Shown: positions 6,261 through 10,037 of the stretch, piece after piece | Numbering within the stretch: position 1 is the first letter of the stretch | Layout of the letters: each line of letters starts with the position of its first letter | Origin: an uncultured beta proteobacterium | GTDB taxonomy: Bacteria > Pseudomonadota > Gammaproteobacteria > Burkholderiales > Burkholderiaceae | DNA: 10,037 nucleotides | NCBI GenBank assembly: GCA_903892315.1 | Contig: CAITHY010000003.1 | Coordinates: 1-10,037 of the forward strand | Direction: 5' to 3' | Program-made: the position numbers and the translations under genes | The notes under the pieces: generated by a model | Database searches by the model: none | What the model was told of the DNA's origin: nothing | The model's input: the letters and a program-made list of their open reading frames with translations, nothing else

Positions 6261-7482
6261 AAACCAACCATCCGGCCAAATAAGCCTCATAAAGGCTGGA
6301 TTGATCAAGCTGTTTGAGTCTGCCAGCCCTCAGTGATTTATGGGCGGAGAGGGTCTGCCAGGCTGCAAGAATATCGGGGGCTTGTCCCTGGCTCATGGAC
6401 TCCCCATTGCAATATACCTGCTTGCCAAGGCTCAGAATGCGGGTTTGTGGATGGGGTAGTAGCCTGCTAACCCTAAGCTCCTTAAGAAATGCATTCGGCT
6501 TTAGGGGTCTAGCGGGCGCGTCAAAAAGGGCTGCTTGTTTAGGCTCCGAAAGGTAGGCGGCAATCCCGGGCAGAAATCCATCGATTTGGTCTAATTTCAG
6601 CTCTCTGAGTTTTGAGCTTAGTTGTTTAATTAGTTCCTCCGGTAATTGCTCTGCACTATGCGTTGCAGCTTGTTTGGGATCTGCAAACTTATTCTGTAGC
6701 GCAGGAATCTCTTCCAAAGATTCTGCTAAGCGCCATAAACCTTCTTGCAGTAATTCTTTAAAGCTGGGCGATCGAAAGCCAACAGACCACGTTTGGCAAC
6801 CCGCATCGAGTGCAATGCCATCATGAGCAATATGTGGAGGCAAGTACAGCATATCGCCGGGCTCCAGAATCCATTCTTGCTCAGGTTTAAAGTTGCGCAG
6901 AATTTTGAGGGGGAGATTGGGGTTAAGGCTCAGATCTTTTTGTTCTGAAATTTTCCACTGCCTCCTACCAGACATTTGAATCAAGAAGACATCGTAAGAA
7001 TCAAAGTGGGGGCCAACACCACCTCCAATACCGGCAATGCTGATCATCAAGTCATCTAGTCGCGCATCGGGGATAAAACGGAACCAAGACAGGATTTTTG
7101 CAGCTGCTGAGTGATGTGCTTCCATTCCTTGTAGCAGTAAAGTCCAGTTAGGCTTGTCAATTGACGGAATTGCCTTTTTCGAGAGCGGTCCACTATCAAA
7201 ACTCCAGGGATTGGATTTAACTAGGCGGGCTTCCACCTTGTCTTGCAAGGCAAATTTCAGCAACTCTTTAGGGGGAATAGGGCTATCTAGCGGCTCTCCA
7301 TCCCGGTCTGAAAGCCCAAATGCCGGAATTGCCCCACGGATGAGGAGGGGCTTTTTATGCCAATATCGCGCCATGAACTGGTCAGGGCTAATACCCCCAA
7401 ATAAGGCCCAGGGCTTGTCTAAAGGAAGTTTTGCAGGAGCCTGGGGTGGCTCATAGGGTTTGCTCAAGTAAAATGAGGTCAT
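6250..7482 (-). CDS. roxA: JmjC-domain ribosomal protein L16 arginine hydroxylase
   Basis: This cupin-fold Fe(II)/2-oxoglutarate oxygenase belongs to the YcfD/RoxA family. The E. coli member hydroxylates an arginine of ribosomal protein L16. The iron-binding triad is visible as H159-x-D161 in GVGPHFDSYDVF and H220 in LPPHIAHDG; the latter sits in the family motif PGDMLYLPPxxxH. Residues 21-60 carry the typical WxKKPLLIRGAI entry strand. The region after about 235 matches the dimerisation and winged-helix C-terminal part. At 410 residues it is somewhat longer than E. coli YcfD (373). The ATG at 7482 has a poor ribosome binding site. Only 54 bp separate it from the divergent slyD-type start, so the two genes must share an overlapping promoter region. 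The substrate is assigned by family only. Confidence 0.88.
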   Translation of the reverse strand: MTSFYLSKPYEPPQAPAKLPLDKPWALFGGISPDQFMARYWHKKPLLIRGAIPAFGLSDRDGEPLDSPIPPKELLKFALQDKVEARLVKSNPWSFDSGPLSKKAIPSIDKPNWTLLLQGMEAHHSAAAKILSWFRFIPDARLDDLMISIAGIGGGVGPHFDSYDVFLIQMSGRRQWKISEQKDLSLNPNLPLKILRNFKPEQEWILEPGDMLYLPPHIAHDGIALDAGCQTWSVGFRSPSFKELLQEGLWRLAESLEEIPALQNKFADPKQAATHSAEQLPEELIKQLSSKLRELKLDQIDGFLPGIAAYLSEPKQAALFDAPARPLKPNAFLKELRVSRLLPHPQTRILSLGKQVYCNGESMSQGQAPDILAAWQTLSAHKSLRAGRLKQLDQSSLYEAYLAGWLVFEH

Positions 7483-7536
7483 AAAGTAAAAAGCTGTTTA
7501 GAAACTGATTAAAAATAAATGTTCGATAAATTCCGC

Positions 7537-8139
7537 ATGAAGATTGAAAAAAATACCATCGTATCCCTGCGCTATAAGTTAACCGATGCGCAAAATAATG
7601 TCATCGAGGAGCCTGATTCTCCGATGGTATACCTGCATGGGGGTTATGAAGGGACTTTTCCTAAAATTGAGACTCTGCTTGATGGTCAAGATATTGGTTA
7701 TGAGGCTACGATTCAGCTCGAGCCCAATGAAGCTTTTGGTGAATACGATCCTGAGCTATTAAAGATCGAGCCACGTGCGCGTTTTCCTGAGCCTTTAGAG
7801 GTGGGGATGCAGTTTGAGGGTGTGCCTGATGCTGAAGAGGATGTGGCTGTAGAAGATCCTGAGGATGATGAGCCTTTAATCTATACCGTTACCGATGTTG
7901 CAGATAGTCAGGTTGTCTTGGATGGCAATCATCCGCTAGCAGGTATGGCATTGCGTTTTTGGGTTCAAGTCGAAGATGTTCGCGCGGCCACTGAAGATGA
8001 AATTGAAAATCGTCATCCAGAAGGCGGCGAAAGTTTTTCATTTGGGATGCCTAATGATGATAGCGACGATGATGAAGACGAAGAGTTTCCAGGTGGTGCA
8101 TTCGGTAGTGATAGCACTGGGCCACGTACTCTGCATTAA
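7537..8139 (+). CDS. slyD: SlyD-type FKBP peptidyl-prolyl isomerase with acidic tail
   Basis: This is an FKBP-fold peptidyl-prolyl cis-trans isomerase and chaperone of the SlyD subfamily, with the insert-in-flap domain placed between YLHGG (32-36) and DGNHPLAGM (129-137). The AFGEYDPEL and VGMQFEG segments are typical. Two features differ from E. coli SlyD. An acidic stretch in the insert (about 98-112, rich in E and D) is one. The other is an acidic tail around 174-183 ending GPRTLH instead of the His/Cys-rich nickel-binding tail. A role in nickel delivery is therefore not supported. I chose ATG 7537 because the family begins MKIxKNT; ATG 7519 is in frame and adds six residues. Neither has a clear Shine-Dalgarno. 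It is transcribed away from roxA and ends at a palindromic terminator. Confidence 0.88.
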   Translation: MKIEKNTIVSLRYKLTDAQNNVIEEPDSPMVYLHGGYEGTFPKIETLLDGQDIGYEATIQLEPNEAFGEYDPELLKIEPRARFPEPLEVGMQFEGVPDAEEDVAVEDPEDDEPLIYTVTDVADSQVVLDGNHPLAGMALRFWVQVEDVRAATEDEIENRHPEGGESFSFGMPNDDSDDDEDEEFPGGAFGSDSTGPRTLH

Positions 8140-8155
8140 TTCAGAGTCAAACTAG

Positions 8156-8187
8156 TAAAAAAGGAATAGCGCGCTATTCCTTTTTTA
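8156..8187. terminator. Shared bidirectional terminator, 32-bp perfect palindrome
   Basis: The sequence is self-complementary throughout: an A-run, GGAATAGCG, CGCTATTCC, then a T-run. Each strand yields a hairpin followed by a U-tract. It sits between the converging slyD-type gene (plus) and cysE (minus) and can end transcription in both directions. The remaining bases to 8243 show nothing convincing. Confidence 0.9.
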
Positions 8188-8243
8188 TATCATTCATTCT
8201 GTGTTATTCCAGCGGCTAACTTCGTAACACCACTCCCACAGCA

Positions 8244-9008
8244 CTACTCCCTCAACCACTCTTTGATGGCATCCAGATCACGCTTGGTATCACTAGACCC
8301 TTCAGCCGCTGCGCCTGAAGGTAGGTTGCTTAACTTCGCTAGAGCTTTTTCAAGTGCTGCAATCTTGGCTTCTTGTTCGATCGTGGCATCGATTAAACCT
8401 TTGAGCGCCATCGATACAGGATCATCTACATTGGGTGTAACGCCATAAGCAGAAAAGTACTCTTTGGTTTTGCTATCAGGGCTTTGTGGCAAGTCTGGAT
8501 GCAATATGCGCGCAGGAATACCCACTGCGGTAGCCCCTGCAGGAATTTCTTTTAACACTACAGCATTGGATCCAACGCGTGCTCCGTCGCCCACTGTAAA
8601 TCCGCCAAGAACCTTTGCACCAGCACTGATCACGACACCTTTACCTAAAGTGGGGTGACGTTTGATGCCTTTATAAAGTGAGGTACCCCCTAAAGTAACT
8701 CCCTGGTAAATCGTGCAGTCATCACCAATTTCAGTGGTCTCGCCAATCACAATGCCAAGCCCGTGATCCAGAAATACTCGGCGACCAATCTTTGCGCCTG
8801 GATGAATTTCTATCCCAGTGAAAAAGCGTGCAAACATGGACAGCACACGAGCAATCCATTTCAGGCCAAGGTTCCACAGAAAATGGGAGATGCGATGTAA
8901 CCAAACCGCGTGCAGACCTTGGTAGCAAGTGATGACCTCGAGACGATTTCGGGCTGCTGGGTCTCTGGCAATAATGGAGTCGACTTGGTCGAAGAAGGGA
9001 TTTGACAT
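8244..9008 (-). CDS. cysE: Serine O-acetyltransferase, short form
   Basis: CysE makes O-acetyl-L-serine from serine and acetyl-CoA, the committed step of cysteine synthesis. The left-handed beta-helix of hexapeptide repeats spans about residues 65-168. Catalytic H82 lies in FLDHGLG. E67 in GIEIHP takes the place of D143 of E. coli, as is usual in short CysE forms. [10 protein letters not shown] at 101-110 and GSNAVV at 146-151 are family-typical. The protein has 254 residues with a short N-terminal helical part. The C-terminus is an extension with heptad spacing (I216, L219, L223, L226), a Gly/Ser/Ala linker and the ending KEWLRE, so the terminal isoleucine used to bind CysK is missing. It lies 23 bp after trmJ and is probably co-transcribed. 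The start at 9008 is the first ATG; its ribosome binding site is weak. Confidence 0.95.
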   Translation of the reverse strand: MSNPFFDQVDSIIARDPAARNRLEVITCYQGLHAVWLHRISHFLWNLGLKWIARVLSMFARFFTGIEIHPGAKIGRRVFLDHGLGIVIGETTEIGDDCTIYQGVTLGGTSLYKGIKRHPTLGKGVVISAGAKVLGGFTVGDGARVGSNAVVLKEIPAGATAVGIPARILHPDLPQSPDSKTKEYFSAYGVTPNVDDPVSMALKGLIDATIEQEAKIAALEKALAKLSNLPSGAAAEGSSDTKRDLDAIKEWLRE

Positions 9009-9031
9009 ATTTTGATTTTAACGGGGTGCGC

Positions 9032-9784
9032 TTATTTTCTCAGGAGCATCTGTTTTGCAATGCCACGGAGAAGATCAATCTCTTCTTTATGAAGGCGACT
9101 GCGGGCAAATAGAGCTTGAATACGGGGCATTAGCTTCTTAGGGTTAGCTGGGTCTAAATAACCAATTGCCTCCAAACCTTCACGCCAATGCTCCACCATG
9201 GCTGCTACGGCTGCAGGATCGGCAAATTCAGCCATTTCCTCTCGATTGGCTAAGGCATGACGTCCCATCACATGCTGGCTGAGTGTTTCCCTGAGGGTAT
9301 AAGCGCAGACCATGATTGCCTGGGCTAGATTTAGGGATGGGTAGTCCGGATTCGCGTCCAGCCAGACTCTATGGGTGCATAAGGCTAAATGATCGTTATC
9401 AAGACCGGTTCTTTCCGGGCCAAATAGCAGGGCAGCTTGACCTCCTCTGAATGTCGTATCGGCTATCAGGGTTTTAGCACTCAACCAATCCAAGGCAGGC
9501 GGGCCAAATTCTCGATCGCGGCTAGTTAAACCCAAAACCAGGGAACAACCCTCTACTGCAAAGGCTAAAGAGCTGGTTTCAGAAGAGCATTCAAGGATGT
9601 CTGCTGCGCCGCTGGCTAGAGCAATTGCTTGAGAATTTGTTGCCACGTCTTTGATCTTGGGATTGATGAGGCGCAGGTCGCCAAAACCCATAGTTTTGAG
9701 GGCGCGAGCGGCAGAACCCACATTTCCTGGGTGACTGGTTTCGACTAAAACCCAGCGTAGTAATTCAGATTTGTCGATATTCAT
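9032..9784 (-). CDS. trmJ: tRNA (cytidine/uridine-32)-2'-O-methyltransferase TrmJ
   Basis: TrmJ is a SPOUT-class SAM methyltransferase that 2'-O-methylates nucleotide 32 in the anticodon loop of several tRNAs. The N-terminal motif [17 protein letters not shown] lies at about 14-30. The knot segments are [10 protein letters not shown] at 119-128 and [15 protein letters not shown] at 148-162. The C-terminal helical domain follows from about 180. The 250-residue length matches E. coli (246). I chose ATG 9784; an in-frame TTG at 9793 would add three residues. No strong Shine-Dalgarno is visible for either. It is divergent from suhB, the same neighbour as in E. coli, and leads into cysE. Confidence 0.93.
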   Translation of the reverse strand: MNIDKSELLRWVLVETSHPGNVGSAARALKTMGFGDLRLINPKIKDVATNSQAIALASGAADILECSSETSSLAFAVEGCSLVLGLTSRDREFGPPALDWLSAKTLIADTTFRGGQAALLFGPERTGLDNDHLALCTHRVWLDANPDYPSLNLAQAIMVCAYTLRETLSQHVMGRHALANREEMAEFADPAAVAAMVEHWREGLEAIGYLDPANPKKLMPRIQALFARSRLHKEEIDLLRGIAKQMLLRK

Positions 9785-9924
9785 CAATGCCAATGGTGGT
9801 GTTTATAGGGGGTAATAGGTGCGAATCGTTTAGAATCAGTCTGTTAGTTTCGTATTGTCATGCAATTTACCTTTTTGCAGGCATTACAAGGAGCTTGTTC
9901 TTATTTAATTTGTCCATCAATACT

Positions 9925-10037
9925 ATGCATCCCATGTTAAATGTGGCCGTCAAGGCCGCCCGTCGCGCTGGAACAGTCATTAATCGTGCTTCTTTGAATT
10001 TCGAGCGCTTGCAAGGTGACCGTAAGCACCACAATGA
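9925..10037 (+). CDS. suhB: Inositol monophosphatase family protein SuhB, N-terminal part
   Basis: Only the first 37 residues are in the window; the gene continues past 10037. They begin [16 protein letters not shown], nearly the same as the E. coli SuhB start (MHPMLNIAVRAARKAG). SuhB is an inositol-1-phosphatase fold protein which, in E. coli, also joins the Nus antitermination complex on rRNA operons. Catalytic metal motifs lie downstream and cannot be checked. The ATG at 9925 is chosen by this match. AAGGAG at 9888-9893 is too far away (31 nt) to serve it. The divergent 140-bp gap to trmJ must hold both promoters, but I see no convincing hexamer pair. Confidence 0.9.
   Translation, partial: MHPMLNVAVKAARRAGTVINRASLNFERLQGDRKHHN

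Noticed and set aside
9823..9837. Direct repeat GAATC spaced one helical turn apart between trmJ and suhB
   Set aside because: Five-base matches are expected by chance, and no promoter could be placed confidently next to them.
9888..9924. Possible earlier suhB start at TTG 9895 or 9910, using AAGGAG at 9888-9893
   Set aside because: The spacing is 1 nt or 16 nt, both unsuitable, and the N-terminus from ATG 9925 matches SuhB from its first residue.
9860..9940. A 26-codon plus-strand frame (starts [10 protein letters not shown]) ahead of and overlapping the suhB start
   Set aside because: It has no Shine-Dalgarno, no recognisable composition for a leader peptide, and overlaps the well-supported suhB start in another frame. 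It is probably chance.

Overview
The window reads as a chromosomal housekeeping region of a betaproteobacterium. It most resembles the Burkholderiaceae, and the moderate GC content with short intergenic gaps fits Polynucleobacter or a close relative. This placement rests on family-level resemblance of the proteins (400-residue TrpRS, BamC directly after DapA, a SlyD-type isomerase ending in TLH, short CysE) and on gene order. No database search was run. No mobile element, CRISPR array, tRNA or rRNA was seen.

Layout. Positions 1-5912 hold a plus-strand run. It starts with the last codons of what looks like dihydrolipoamide dehydrogenase, followed by zapE, a PHP-domain nucleotidase/RNase (rnm type), trpS, a small SAM methyltransferase, dapA and bamC. 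Gaps are 0-45 bp and dapA/bamC overlap by 4 nt, so most of it is probably co-transcribed. A strong bidirectional hairpin terminator closes the run at 5930-5958. On the minus strand, 5973-6140 encodes a previously easy-to-miss 55-residue Ala/Pro-rich lipoprotein. It has its own good promoter, a leader with a 20-bp perfect palindrome, and a clear ribosome binding site. Upstream of it, also on the minus strand, is roxA (JmjC ribosomal-protein hydroxylase, 6250-7482). A SlyD-type FKBP isomerase (7537-8139, plus) diverges from roxA. It converges with a minus-strand trmJ-cysE pair (9784 down to 8244) at a 32-bp perfect palindrome that acts as a shared terminator. suhB starts divergently from trmJ at 9925 and runs off the window.

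Functionally the window mixes translation and RNA work (TrpRS, RoxA, TrmJ, Rnm, SuhB), amino-acid and cell-wall precursor synthesis (DapA, CysE), envelope biogenesis (BamC, the small lipoprotein) and cell division or stress (ZapE). These are mostly independent housekeeping units rather than one pathway.

I do not see a new multi-gene system. The most rewarding details are the cysteine motif in TrpRS that matches an iron-sulfur-binding pattern, the small lipoprotein gene with its palindromic leader, and the CysE C-terminus that lacks the isoleucine needed for the classical CysE-CysK complex.
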